Counted from the first letter of the stretch, positions 1-6,710 are shown. The stretch: DNA of 21,728 bases from JAFGOY01 sp034430335 (GCA_034430335.1 DAOUES010000180.1:1-21728), one strand, 5' to 3'. Numbers and translations: made by a program. Notes: generated from the sequence alone by a model not told the origin.

Positions 1-36
1 ATCATTGCCGGATGGCTCACGCGGTTAGGGAACATC

Positions 37-65
37 TTGACAGGTTGTAACCAATAAGGCACATT
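37..65 (+). promoter_or_regulatory. Possible promoter of the roadblock gene
   Basis: A perfect TTGACA at 37-42 is followed after 17 bases by CACATT at 60-65, a weak -10 match. Transcription would start near 72, just ahead of the AGGAG ribosome-binding site at 78-82. The -35 box and spacing are good, but the -10 is poor. Bases 1-57 could also hold the last codons of an upstream gene, because plus-strand frames stop at 48-50 and 55-57, but neither short tail is recognisable. Confidence 0.35.
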
Positions 66-89
66 TGACCGCAGTCTAGGAGTTTGACA

Positions 90-461
90 TTGACCAAGTC
101 CCGTACTGAACAAATGATAGAACGGCTGCGCGATCTGCAGGTCAGTTCACCGTCAGTAGAAGCAGCCGCCGTGGTAAGCGTCGATGGCCTCAGCATGGCC
201 TCGTCGATGCCTGCCGAAGTTGAAGAAGACCGTGTTGCAGCAATGTCGGCAGCGATGCTCTCGCTGGGTGAGCGTATCGCCGGGGAACTGGGGCGTGGCA
301 CGCTGAACCAGGTCTATATCAAGGGTGAGAACGGCTACGTCATCCTTATGGCGGTGGGAGAAGAAGCGGTGTTAACCGTGCTGGCTCGTAAGGACGCCAA
401 GCTGGGCCTGATCTTCCTGGATATGGGGCGCGCCGTCGAAGATTTAGAGAAGCTCGTATAA
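90..461 (+). CDS. Roadblock/LC7 domain protein
   Basis: This small cytoplasmic protein of 123 residues consists of one roadblock/LC7 domain. The N-terminal helix runs into a strand pattern containing AAAVVSVDGLSMAS. A long helix rich in Ala, Met and Leu follows, then the strand pairs NQVYIKGENGYVILMAVGEEAVLTVLA, and a final helix ends in DLEKLV. In bacteria this family dimerises and often works with small Ras-like GTPases (MglA/MglB type), but no GTPase gene is visible in the window. The start is taken as TTG at 90 because AGGAG at 78-82 lies seven bases upstream of it. An in-frame TTG at 84 would leave only one base. The gene stands alone, with about 300 bases before the next gene, a response regulator. 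Family assignment is firm; the cellular role is unknown. Confidence 0.85.
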   Translation: MTKSRTEQMIERLRDLQVSSPSVEAAAVVSVDGLSMASSMPAEVEEDRVAAMSAAMLSLGERIAGELGRGTLNQVYIKGENGYVILMAVGEEAVLTVLARKDAKLGLIFLDMGRAVEDLEKLV

Positions 462-696
462 AACATTGGCGAGCTTGCAGTCCACCCGATTGGCGGCCTG
501 CACAAACATAACCACATGGGTTAGGCTCGTGGTAATTGTTCTGGTTTCTCAACTCTTTGATGGTGCCCGGTGATAGGGCAGGTGGTTGTCCCCTTGCTTT
601 AGCGGAGTGATTGTCCATCGCCTTTTACCGATCACTTGCAGGCGGGTTTTCCAGGCATAATTTGGGTAGATGTAATTGATCGGAGTGGACTAATAT

Positions 697-724
697 ACGC
701 ATGGGTGGTGTGTTGCCCATGCGT
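697..724 (+). repeat. Perfect 9-bp inverted repeat in the response regulator leader
   Basis: ACGCATGGG at 697-705 is repeated in reverse complement at 716-724 around a 10-base loop, and TTGCTTTTG follows. As RNA this makes a stable hairpin 43 bases before the response regulator start. The downstream T-run is broken, so it may be a weak terminator or attenuator, or an operator. The rest of 462-767 holds no gene that I can support and no convincing promoter. Confidence 0.5.
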
Positions 725-767
725 GTTGCTTTTGCCTCTAATGGGCGGCTGTGGAAAGGCCGAGATA

Positions 768-1646
768 ATGGGCAAGAAAAAGCGGACAAAAATGCTGGTC
801 ATTGAAGACGATCTCGGGCTGGCAGAGATGTTGGAGGTCTATTTCAATACACATGGTTTCGATGTCCTGTCTTCCGCCTGGGGAGAAAAGGCCTTCGAAG
901 TGGCTTCGAAAGAGATCCCCGACATCATTCTTCTTGATATCCGCCTTCCCGACATCGACGGTTTCGAGGTCTGCCGCAGACTGCGTGAGAGTCACAAAAC
1001 ACGTGGTATCCCCGTGATATTCCTGACCGAGCGTCATGAGCGAAAGAGTAAATTGCAGGGTTTGGAAATGGGCGTGGTCGACTACATTACCAAGCCCTTC
1101 GATATCCAGGAGCTTCGCTTACGGATTCGCAATACGCTTGCCCGTGCGGAAAAGGCCGGGGCGGAAAACCCGGTGACAGGACTGCCGGAGAGGAAAGCCG
1201 TGACGGAGGTATTGACCAAAGCGATCACCACCGGTGCGGATACTGATTGGGGGATGCTTGCCGTCACACTGCAAGGGGTGGATGCCTTCCGTGAACTGTA
1301 CGGATTTATCGCCAGTGATGATGTTCTCCGGGTGACGAGCCTGACCTTGAAGAATGCAGCCGAGGAGATCGGCGGCGAGAGCAGCTTCTGCGGGCATCTG
1401 GGTGATTCTACTTTTGTCCTGATCGTCCACGCGCTTCGCCTGGAACAGCTTCGCAGCCGGATCGTCGAGCGGATTGCCGAATCGCTGAAATACTTCTATC
1501 CCGGCAACAACCGGGAAACGGGTGCCGCCGAGTCCGAACGGTTGGGCCTTCGTATAGGGAAAGTCGCCGCCAAAGACAGGAAATACGAAAATGTCGATGA
1601 CTTAAAAAAGGCGCTGCTGGCTTCTTGTGAGCCTCTCACCATCTGA
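768..1646 (+). CDS. Response regulator with REC domain and degenerate GGDEF-like domain
   Basis: A 292-residue cytoplasmic signalling protein. Residues 8-125 form a receiver domain with all key residues: acidic pair Glu13/Asp14-Asp15, phospho-acceptor Asp57 in LLDIRLPD, Thr87 and Lys109 in YITKP. Residues from about 134 read NPVTGLPERKAV, the usual opening of a GGDEF domain (normally DxLTGLxNR). The position expected for GGDEF reads LGDST (211-215), so diguanylate cyclase activity is very unlikely. The domain may bind a ligand or a partner. The start is ATG at 768, which has GGAAAGG at 753-759 and gives the normal N-terminus of a receiver domain. The frame is open back to 636, but that extension is Cys-rich and includes a hairpin. 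No histidine kinase gene is adjacent, so the input is unknown. Confidence 0.85.
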   Translation: MGKKKRTKMLVIEDDLGLAEMLEVYFNTHGFDVLSSAWGEKAFEVASKEIPDIILLDIRLPDIDGFEVCRRLRESHKTRGIPVIFLTERHERKSKLQGLEMGVVDYITKPFDIQELRLRIRNTLARAEKAGAENPVTGLPERKAVTEVLTKAITTGADTDWGMLAVTLQGVDAFRELYGFIASDDVLRVTSLTLKNAAEEIGGESSFCGHLGDSTFVLIVHALRLEQLRSRIVERIAESLKYFYPGNNRETGAAESERLGLRIGKVAAKDRKYENVDDLKKALLASCEPLTI

Positions 1647-1700
1647 TCCCCCTCCCCGCTTGAGTGCTTAGAATACTCGCCGCCGACCGGCAGGGTTGAG

Positions 1701-1706
1701 TATAAT
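1701..1706 (+). promoter_or_regulatory. -10 box seven bases before a start codon
   Basis: A perfect TATAAT ends seven bases before the ATG at 1714, so transcription would begin at or next to the start codon. No good -35 box is visible at 16-18 bases upstream, which lowers confidence. Confidence 0.4.
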
Positions 1707-1713
1707 CGCCCCT

Positions 1714-2688
1714 ATGCAAATCTCACTGATAGTCACCGTTCTGAATGAAGGCAATTCGATCCGGCGCTTGATGGATTCAATCGCCGCCCAAACCCGGTCT
1801 CCCGATGAAGTTGTGATCTGCGATGGCGGATCGACCGACGATACGGTCGAAATCATCGAAAGCTACACGGATCGACTGCCGCTGCGCGTGGTCGCCAGCC
1901 CTGGGGCGAATATCTCGAAAGGGCGCAACGTGGCGATCAACGCCGCTTCGCATAGTCTGATCGCCGTGACCGATGCCGGTGTACGGCTTTCGGATAACTG
2001 GCTCGAAAACCTGGCCGCCCCCCTTGAAGAAAATCACGATCAAATGGCGGCTGCCGGGTTCTTTCTCCCCGATGCCCGGACTGCTTTTGAAGTCGCGATG
2101 GGGGCGGCGGTGCTCCCGGCGCTGAAAGATATCGCCCCGGTGAGATTCATGCCCTCCAGCCGATCCGTAGCTTTCAGGCGGGAAGCGTTTGAGCGCGTCG
2201 GCGGGTACCCGGAGTGGATCGACTTCTGTGAAGACCTGATCTTCGATTTTCGACTCAGCGCCCTGTTCGGGCCGTTTGCTTTTGCCCCGGATGCGGTCGC
2301 CTATTTCAAGCCGCGATCATCGCTAAAGGCGTTTTTCAGGCAGTATTATCAATATGCGCGCGGCGACGGCAAGGCGAACCTGTTCTTTCGCCGTCACCTG
2401 ATCCGCTATCTGTCCTATCTGGTTGCGCTGCCGTCGATCATCGCCGCCGGTGTGTTGATCAATCCCTGGTGGCTGCTGGCTTTGATCGCCGGGGGAGCGT
2501 ATGTCACCCGGCGTCCGTACCGGCGGCTCATCGATCAGTGGCGGTATCTGTCGGCGAGGGAAAAGGTGGCATCTGTTCTACTGGTTCCGGTGATCATTGT
2601 CGCCGGTGACCTAGCAAAAATGGTGGGGTACCCGGTTGGCGTGTGCTGGCGGGCACAAAATCACCCCCCAGACTGGCAGATAAAATAG
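1714..2688 (+). CDS. Family 2 glycosyltransferase, membrane-anchored
   Basis: A 324-residue GT-A fold glycosyltransferase of family 2. The N-terminus ISLIVTVLNEGNSIRRLMDSI and the segment VVICDGGSTDDT are the nucleotide-sugar binding part. TDAGVRLSDNW occupies the DxD position (here D-A-G), and CEDLIFDFRL supplies the acidic ED motif of the acceptor site. The C-terminal third has hydrophobic stretches, including the segment from YLSYLVALPSIIAAG through WWLLALIAGGAYV and a second one, VLLVPVIIVAGDLAKMVG, so it probably sits at the inner face of the membrane. The donor and acceptor cannot be told from sequence; cell-surface polysaccharide or glycolipid synthesis is likely. ATG at 1714 is preferred over TTG at 1696, because the TTG lies upstream of the TATAAT box and no ribosome-binding site serves either. 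The gene is not obviously part of the following pyr operon, which has its own promoter. Confidence 0.85.
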   Translation: MQISLIVTVLNEGNSIRRLMDSIAAQTRSPDEVVICDGGSTDDTVEIIESYTDRLPLRVVASPGANISKGRNVAINAASHSLIAVTDAGVRLSDNWLENLAAPLEENHDQMAAAGFFLPDARTAFEVAMGAAVLPALKDIAPVRFMPSSRSVAFRREAFERVGGYPEWIDFCEDLIFDFRLSALFGPFAFAPDAVAYFKPRSSLKAFFRQYYQYARGDGKANLFFRRHLIRYLSYLVALPSIIAAGVLINPWWLLALIAGGAYVTRRPYRRLIDQWRYLSAREKVASVLLVPVIIVAGDLAKMVGYPVGVCWRAQNHPPDWQIK

Positions 2689-2703
2689 TTTTAACACAAT
2701 AGT

Positions 2704-2732
2704 TTGCATAAGTGGATGCAACCATATATACT
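2704..2732 (+). promoter_or_regulatory. Promoter of the pyr cluster
   Basis: TTGCAT at 2704-2709, a 17-base spacer, and TATACT at 2727-2732 make a good sigma-70 type promoter. Transcription would start near 2739, giving a leader of about 178 bases before pyrB that contains a short reading frame and an intrinsic terminator. Confidence 0.65.
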
Positions 2733-2769
2733 TTCGCAGGTTTTGCGATAATCACGGGGGGAATAGCTG

Positions 2770-2847
2770 ATGCCGATCGGCGGATGCAGGATAAGAATTC
2801 GACTCATTATCCCGAAGACAGGTTTATCGGGGCGTATTGTTGTTTAA
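2770..2847 (+). CDS. Putative 25-residue pyr leader peptide
   Basis: An ATG at 2770 opens a 25-codon frame (MPIGGCRIRIRLII...) that ends at TAA 2845-2847. A strong GGGGGGA at 2756-2762 lies seven bases upstream, a normal ribosome-binding distance. The stop codon is two bases before the terminator stem that starts at 2850, and the last codons run through a U-rich stretch (2835-2847). This geometry resembles E. coli pyrE and pyrBI control, where a ribosome closely following RNA polymerase stops the terminator from folding when UTP is low. The peptide itself has no recognisable function, and translation is inferred only from start, spacing and position. It is an alternative to PyrR control, for which I see no binding loop. 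Confidence 0.5.
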   Translation: MPIGGCRIRIRLIIPKTGLSGRIVV

Positions 2848-2849
2848 CA

Positions 2850-2880
2850 GCCTTTGGAGCATTCCAAAGGCATTTTTTTT
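2850..2880 (+). terminator. Intrinsic terminator in the pyrB leader (probable attenuator)
   Basis: GCCTTTGGA at 2850-2858 pairs perfectly with TCCAAAGGC at 2863-2871 around a GCAT loop, followed by A and eight T (2872-2880). It lies between the pyr promoter and the pyrB start at 2917. It must therefore be read through for pyrB to be expressed, which points to attenuation rather than simple termination of the glycosyltransferase gene. Confidence 0.85.
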
Positions 2881-2916
2881 GCTTATCGAAGAAGACACGA
2901 GGAGAAATTAGCATAT

Positions 2917-3882
2917 ATGGTTACTTCTAAACCCAGACCGGCAGATAACGTAACGAATGGCCTCTATAACCAGGATATTCTGACGGTGCGCCAGTTTACC
3001 CCCGAGCTGGTCGATTATGTCTTTGGAGTCGCCGACGAAATGCGAACACTCGTCGAGCGGTTTGGATCAGCCGATCTACTCCAGGGAAAGATCATGGTCA
3101 ACCTGTTCTATGAACCCAGCACCCGCACCAGTTCGTCGTTTATGGCCGCCATGCAGCGATTGGGTGGGCAGGTGATCCCGATCAACTCGGTGAAGTATTC
3201 GTCGGTAAGCAAGGGTGAATCGCTGGCCGATACGGTGCGCACGCTGGAAAGCTACGCCGACGTGATCGTCCTGCGCCATTATGAAGTTGGCGCGGCGGCG
3301 GAAGCGGCACACTGGGCGACCAAGCCGATCATCAATGCCGGGGATGGCGTCGGCGAACATCCGACCCAGGCGCTGCTCGACGCCTACACCATCCAGCGCG
3401 AACTTGGGCGCATGGAAAACCTGACGGTTGGCATGCTGGGTGATCTGCGGTTTGGCCGCACCGTCCATTCGCTGACCCGCCTGCTGCTCAACCGGGATGT
3501 GACCTTCCGCTTCGTATCGCCCAGCCTTTTGCGAATGCCTGATGAAATCCGCGCCGAAGTCACCGAGGCAGGTGATACGTTCTCCGAGCATGAAGACGTG
3601 ATGGAAATCCTCGGCGAGGTCGATGTGCTATATGTGACCCGCGTGCAGAAAGAGCGCTTCACCGATCTGGCCGACTACGAGCGGGTCAAGGATGCCTATG
3701 TGATCACGCCGGAGGTGCTCAAGAGCGCCAAAGACAGGATGGTGATCATGCATCCGCTGCCACGTGTGGGCGAGATCGCCTACGAAGTCGATCAGGACCC
3801 GCGTGCGGCGTATTTCCGCCAGGTGCAGAACGGTATCTACACCCGTATGGCGCTGCTGGCAGCAGTGTTGGGGCGTGCCTGA
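2917..3882 (+). CDS. pyrB: Aspartate carbamoyltransferase, catalytic subunit
   Basis: This enzyme joins carbamoyl phosphate and L-aspartate to give N-carbamoyl-L-aspartate, the committed step of pyrimidine synthesis, in the cytoplasm. The 321-residue length is normal for the catalytic chain. The carbamoyl-phosphate loop FYEPSTRTSSSF lies at about residues 64-75. The loop SVSKGES (97-103) reaches into the neighbouring active site, GEHPTQALLDAYT is at about 147-157, and HPLPR near the C-terminus contacts aspartate. Catalysis therefore looks intact. The start is ATG at 2917, with GAGGAG at 2899-2904. The frame is open to 2854, but that extension would run through the terminator hairpin. The stop overlaps the pyrF start by one base, so the two are translationally coupled. 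No regulatory chain gene (pyrI) is present. Expression is probably set by the leader attenuator. Confidence 0.96.
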   Translation: MVTSKPRPADNVTNGLYNQDILTVRQFTPELVDYVFGVADEMRTLVERFGSADLLQGKIMVNLFYEPSTRTSSSFMAAMQRLGGQVIPINSVKYSSVSKGESLADTVRTLESYADVIVLRHYEVGAAAEAAHWATKPIINAGDGVGEHPTQALLDAYTIQRELGRMENLTVGMLGDLRFGRTVHSLTRLLLNRDVTFRFVSPSLLRMPDEIRAEVTEAGDTFSEHEDVMEILGEVDVLYVTRVQKERFTDLADYERVKDAYVITPEVLKSAKDRMVIMHPLPRVGEIAYEVDQDPRAAYFRQVQNGIYTRMALLAAVLGRA

Positions 3883-4718
3883 TGGCTTCATTCATCGAAA
3901 AACTGAAAGCGACACAGCGAAAGAATCAATCATGGCTGTGTGTTGGCCTCGATCCCGACCCGGCCCGCATGCCAGGACTCCCGTCGCTGGCCGGGCCGGA
4001 AGGGTTGGCAGTGTTCTGCAAGTCAATCGTCGAGGCGACCGGCGACCTGGTTTGCGCTTACAAGCCGAATCTGGGCTTTTTCCTTGCGCATGGCTCGAAA
4101 GGGATCGCCGCCCTCGAAGAGACGCTGGCTGCCATTCCGCCTGAAATCCCGGTGATCCTCGATGCAAAAGCCGGGGATATCGGGAATTCACAGCGTCGAT
4201 ACGGTGAAGCGGCTTTCGGCGCGTTGAACGTCGACGCGATGACCATCAGCCCTTATGTGGGTGAAGATGCCGTCATCCCCCTGTTGGAAGCCTATCCCGG
4301 CTGCGGGTTGTTCGTGCTGGCCCGAACCAGCAACCCCGACGCCCCGCGTTTTCAGAATCATCCGGGAGAGGGGACGCTGCTTTACGAGAAGGTCGTTCAG
4401 GCGGTTGTGGGCTGGTCGGAAGCCTATCCGGGGAATACGCTGGGATTGGTCGTTGGGGCCACTGCCGAATCGGAGCTTGAGGAACTACGATCAGCCGCGC
4501 CAGTGCTCCCCTTCCTGGTTCCGGGGATCGGGGCGCAGGGGGGCAGCCTCGAAGCCACCGTGAAGTTTGGGCCAACGGTCGATGGTATTGGGCCGGTGAT
4601 CAATGTCTCTCGTGGCGTATTATATGCTTCCGGGGAATCCGACTATACTGACGCGGCGCGGCAGGCTGCGTTACAATTGAGGGATGCTATCAACCAGGTT
4701 TCCACCACGACCGGGTAA
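3882..4718 (+). CDS. pyrF: Orotidine 5'-phosphate decarboxylase, type 2
   Basis: This enzyme decarboxylates OMP to UMP, the last step of UMP synthesis, in the cytoplasm. The 278 residues fit the longer type 2 PyrF family. The N-terminal CVGLDPDPARMP, the segment AYKPNLGFF and the catalytic signature DAKAGDIGNSQRRYGEAAF (usually DAKRGDIG, here with Ala in the variable position) are all present, as are FVLARTSNPDA and the phosphate-binding VPGIGAQGG near the C-terminal end. The ATG shares one base with the pyrB stop (TGATG). The downstream pyrE start is only ten bases past the stop, so the three genes form one operon. The order pyrB-pyrF-pyrE leaves out pyrC, carA/B and pyrD, which must lie elsewhere. 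Confidence 0.95.
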   Translation: MASFIEKLKATQRKNQSWLCVGLDPDPARMPGLPSLAGPEGLAVFCKSIVEATGDLVCAYKPNLGFFLAHGSKGIAALEETLAAIPPEIPVILDAKAGDIGNSQRRYGEAAFGALNVDAMTISPYVGEDAVIPLLEAYPGCGLFVLARTSNPDAPRFQNHPGEGTLLYEKVVQAVVGWSEAYPGNTLGLVVGATAESELEELRSAAPVLPFLVPGIGAQGGSLEATVKFGPTVDGIGPVINVSRGVLYASGESDYTDAARQAALQLRDAINQVSTTTG

Positions 4719-4728
4719 GGACGACCCT

Positions 4729-5355
4729 GTGATCGATAAAGAGTCTTTGATTGTCAGTCTGCATGAATTAGGCGCGGTTCAGTTTGGCGAATTCACCCTC
4801 AAATCCAGGGTGGTTTCACCGATCTACCTCGACCTGCGCCTGCTTGTCAGCCAACCGGCCACGCTGCACCATGTGGCCTGTATGATGCAGCCGCTGGCCG
4901 CGAAGCTGGCCTTCGACCGCGTGGCGGCGATCCCGCTTGCCGGTCTGCCGATTGGCGTTGCCTTCAGCCTGGCAGCCGACATCCCGCTGATCTATCCTCG
5001 CCTCCAGGCCAAGCAGCACGGCACGGGACGTTACATCGAGGGGACTTATAATTCCGGTGAGACGGTGCTGGTCATAGACGATCTGATCTCCTATGCGGAC
5101 AGCAAACTGGAAACGATAGAACTCCTGGAATCCGTTTCCTTGAAGGTTACCGACCTGATGGTGATCGTCGACCGGCAGATGGGCGGGGCCGCTGTGCTCA
5201 AGAAAAAGGGTTACACACTTCACCATCTCCTGACGATGGACGAAATCCTCGATTCGCTGCTCAACCTGAAACGTATTTCGGTAGAGCAGCACCGGTATGT
5301 GAAAGCCTGGCTCGAAGAAAACCGGATAGGTGACAGGCCGGGGAACGGTGCGTAG
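4729..5355 (+). CDS. pyrE: Orotate phosphoribosyltransferase-like protein
   Basis: By family and position this makes OMP from orotate and PRPP, supplying the substrate of the upstream PyrF. The protein is 208 residues if it starts at GTG 4729, which has TAAGGA at 4716-4721 seven bases upstream, overlapping the pyrF stop. An in-frame ATG at 4684 lies inside pyrF with no usable spacing. The flexible-loop region PRLQAKQHGTGRYIEG (about 90-105) is recognisable. The PRPP-binding signature reads VLVIDDLISYADSKLE (about 113-128): the two acidic residues are kept, but the usual TTGGS/T loop is replaced by SYADS. This may weaken PRPP binding or reflect a divergent subfamily, and the context still favours pyrE. 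The last gene of the operon; tRNA-Asn follows under its own promoter. Confidence 0.85.
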   Translation: MIDKESLIVSLHELGAVQFGEFTLKSRVVSPIYLDLRLLVSQPATLHHVACMMQPLAAKLAFDRVAAIPLAGLPIGVAFSLAADIPLIYPRLQAKQHGTGRYIEGTYNSGETVLVIDDLISYADSKLETIELLESVSLKVTDLMVIVDRQMGGAAVLKKKGYTLHHLLTMDEILDSLLNLKRISVEQHRYVKAWLEENRIGDRPGNGA

Positions 5356-5371
5356 ATAATCCGAATCGAGG

Positions 5372-5400
5372 TTGACTGAGCGGAATCGACGCGCTATAAT
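5372..5400 (+). promoter_or_regulatory. Promoter of tRNA-Asn
   Basis: TTGACT at 5372-5377, a 17-base spacer and a perfect TATAAT at 5395-5400 form a near-consensus promoter. Transcription would start about six bases before the tRNA 5' end at 5413. Confidence 0.85.
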
Positions 5401-5412
5401 TCCGCAAGTCTT

Positions 5413-5484
5413 TCCACCGTAGCTCAACGGCAGAGCATCCGGCTGTTAACCGGAGGGTTGCTGGTTCGAATCCAGCCGGTGGAG
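5413..5484 (+). tRNA. tRNA-Asn(GTT)
   Basis: A complete cloverleaf can be drawn. The acceptor stem pairs TCCACCG (5413-5419) with CGGTGGA (5477-5483), and the discriminator is G5484. The anticodon stem TCCGG/CCGGA encloses loop CTGTTAA with anticodon GTT at 5445-5447. The T arm is GCTGG-TTCGAAT-CCAGC. CCA is not encoded and must be added after transcription. Confidence 0.95.
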
Positions 5485-5487
5485 TAG

Positions 5488-5519
5488 GTGGCCTGGCTCA
5501 CAAAGCCAGGTCACTTTTT
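5488..5519 (+). terminator. Intrinsic terminator after tRNA-Asn
   Basis: An 11-base-pair stem (5488-5498 with 5504-5514, one G-U pair) with loop CACAA is followed directly by TTTTT at 5515-5519. It ends the tRNA-Asn transcript and separates it from tadA. Confidence 0.85.
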
Positions 5520-5521
5520 AG

Positions 5522-5551
5522 TTGGCCTGACCTTACCGGGCTTGATATAAT
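5522..5551 (+). promoter_or_regulatory. Promoter of tadA
   Basis: TTGGCC at 5522-5527, an 18-base spacer and a perfect TATAAT at 5546-5551. The start codon at 5561 is only nine bases after the -10 box, so the message is probably leaderless or nearly so. Confidence 0.55.
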
Positions 5552-5560
5552 CGAGCCGCC

Positions 5561-6028
5561 ATGATGGATGAGCATATCGACTGGATGCGCTGTGCACTTG
5601 CCGAAGCGGAAAAGGCATCGGCAGTTGGCGACGTGCCGATCGGGGCGGTGGCCGTCCGGGATGGTGAGATTGTCGGGCGGGGGTATAACTGTAAAGAGTA
5701 TGCCCACGATCCGACGGCCCACGCGGAAATGATCGCCATGCGTGAAGCGGCGAAAACGCTCGGCGGCTGGCGGTTGGTCGGCGTGACGCTTTACTGTACG
5801 CTTGAACCCTGCGCGATGTGCGCCGGGGCGATGATCCAGGCGCGGTTGCCGCGCCTGGTGTGGGCGGCGGACGATCCCAAAGCGGGTGCCGGGGGATCGG
5901 TGCTCGACCTGCTCGGCCATGATCAGCTCAATCACCGGGTTGAAGTGGTTAAGGGCGTTCTGGCCGAAGAAGCCCAGGCACAGATCAGGGCGTTTTTCGA
6001 GGGCCTGCGCGCCCAGGGCAAGAAATAA
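5561..6028 (+). CDS. tadA: tRNA adenosine(34) deaminase
   Basis: TadA converts adenosine to inosine at the wobble position of tRNA-Arg(ACG), which lets one tRNA read several Arg codons. The 155-residue protein carries the zinc-deaminase signature: His54 and catalytic Glu56 in HAEM, and Cys84 and Cys87 in EPCAMCAGAM. GDVPIGAV near residue 24 and DDPKAGAGGS after the second motif are typical of TadA rather than of cytidine or guanine deaminases. The start is the first ATG (5561). A second ATG is adjacent, and no ribosome-binding site precedes either, in keeping with the promoter lying nine bases upstream. The gene sits between two tRNA genes, a common setting. tRNA-Ser begins 32 bases after the stop and probably shares the transcript. 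Confidence 0.95.
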   Translation: MMDEHIDWMRCALAEAEKASAVGDVPIGAVAVRDGEIVGRGYNCKEYAHDPTAHAEMIAMREAAKTLGGWRLVGVTLYCTLEPCAMCAGAMIQARLPRLVWAADDPKAGAGGSVLDLLGHDQLNHRVEVVKGVLAEEAQAQIRAFFEGLRAQGKK

Positions 6029-6060
6029 CGGGCCATTTTGACAATTGAATAGTTGCTTTC

Positions 6061-6147
6061 GGAGGGGTGCCAGAGTGGACGATCGGGGCGGTCTCGAAAA
6101 CCGTTGTGGGCTTCGGCTCACCGTGGGTTCGAATCCCACCCCCTCCG
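6061..6147 (+). tRNA. tRNA-Ser(CGA)
   Basis: This is a class II tRNA of 87 bases. The acceptor stem pairs GGAGGGG (6061-6067) with CCCCTCC (6140-6146), and the discriminator is G6147. The anticodon stem encloses loop CTCGAAA with anticodon CGA at 6095-6097, which reads UCG. A long variable arm GTGGGC-TTCG-GCTCAC and T arm GTGGG-TTCGAAT-CCCAC complete the fold. CCA is not encoded. A clear promoter of its own is lacking, so read-through from tadA is likely. Confidence 0.95.
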
Positions 6148-6153
6148 CCTTAG

Positions 6154-6190
6154 AAAACAGCCGCCCGACATCTATTTGTCGGGCGGTTTT
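6154..6190 (+). terminator. Intrinsic terminator after tRNA-Ser
   Basis: CCGCCCGACA at 6161-6170 pairs perfectly with TGTCGGGCGG at 6177-6186 around a six-base loop, and TTTT follows. AAAA at 6154-6157 on the other side could make it work in both directions. Confidence 0.85.
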
Positions 6191-6199
6191 GTGGGCCGG

Positions 6200-6236
6200 G
6201 ACATAATAAATGGCGTTTCCCACCACATATTATGTC
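6200..6236. repeat. Perfect 9-bp inverted repeat, 19-bp spacer
   Basis: GACATAATA at 6200-6208 reappears in reverse complement (TATTATGTC) at 6228-6236. The arms are A+T-rich and no T-run follows, so it looks more like a protein-binding operator or the trace of an element end than a terminator. The function is unknown. Confidence 0.45.
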
Positions 6237-6695
6237 AAAATTGCCATCAGGTATAGTTAATCTCTAGGACTACAAGAGGTTGGCAAGTATACCGATGGGA
6301 AAACCGGAAGAAGCCAACAAAATCAATCTTCTATTTGTCCTCGTATCTGGCCGCTCTTTGCTTCAATTTCTTGCCGCCGACGGCCCGCTGGAGTTATCCA
6401 TCACTTCCAGCCGCACTACCACTTATTTGTGAAAAATTTCCGTAATGTATAAAATTCCGAAAAAGACACCGGGAGGCGGTAACGCCAGAGCAAGCATGTA
6501 TAATGGCGGCAATAGTGGCATCGAATGGAGACACTGTAGCAGGAGAACCGGACAGCGGTGAGGATTGAAAGCGCCTGCGAGGATATTTATCCCAATGCAA
6601 TTTGTCTACCCAATGCCGCAGGTTGACAGGCTAATACCACACCTTGGCAGCCACAAATTATCAACTACGAATAAGTTCATCCTGGTCATCGGCCA

Positions 6696-6701
6696 TAAAA
6701 T
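6696..6701 (+). promoter_or_regulatory. Possible -10 box of the MoxR cluster
   Basis: TAAAAT ends nine bases before the ATG at 6711. There is no ribosome-binding site between them and no convincing -35 box upstream. It fits the leaderless arrangement seen at tadA and the glycosyltransferase gene. Confidence 0.3.
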
Positions 6702-6710
6702 AGTATTGCT

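Larger units (their letters stand above)
6191..6710. other. Gene-poor region of about 520 bases before the MoxR cluster
   Basis: No coding frame here looks real on either strand, and the base composition is visibly richer in A+T than the pyr genes. A perfect 9-bp inverted repeat lies near the left end. A TATAAT at 6499-6504 and TATAAA near 6450 lack good -35 partners. No insertion sequence, transposase fragment or repeat of the tRNA-Ser 3' end was found. Confidence 0.5.

Noticed and set aside
636..767. 44-residue N-terminal extension of the response regulator
   Set aside because: It contains the hairpin at 697-724 and does not resemble a receiver domain start. A good ribosome-binding site supports 768.
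2712..2930. A 72-codon frame that spans the pyr terminator and overlaps the pyrB start
   Set aside because: Its start lies upstream of the -10 box and would not be on the transcript, and it has no ribosome-binding site. The 2770 frame fits better.
6038..6043. TTGACA before tRNA-Ser
   Set aside because: A -10 box at normal spacing would fall inside the tRNA gene, so it cannot be its promoter.
5498..6226. 242-codon minus-strand frame over tadA and tRNA-Ser
   Set aside because: It reads antisense across a tRNA and a well-identified gene; its existence follows from the high G+C content.
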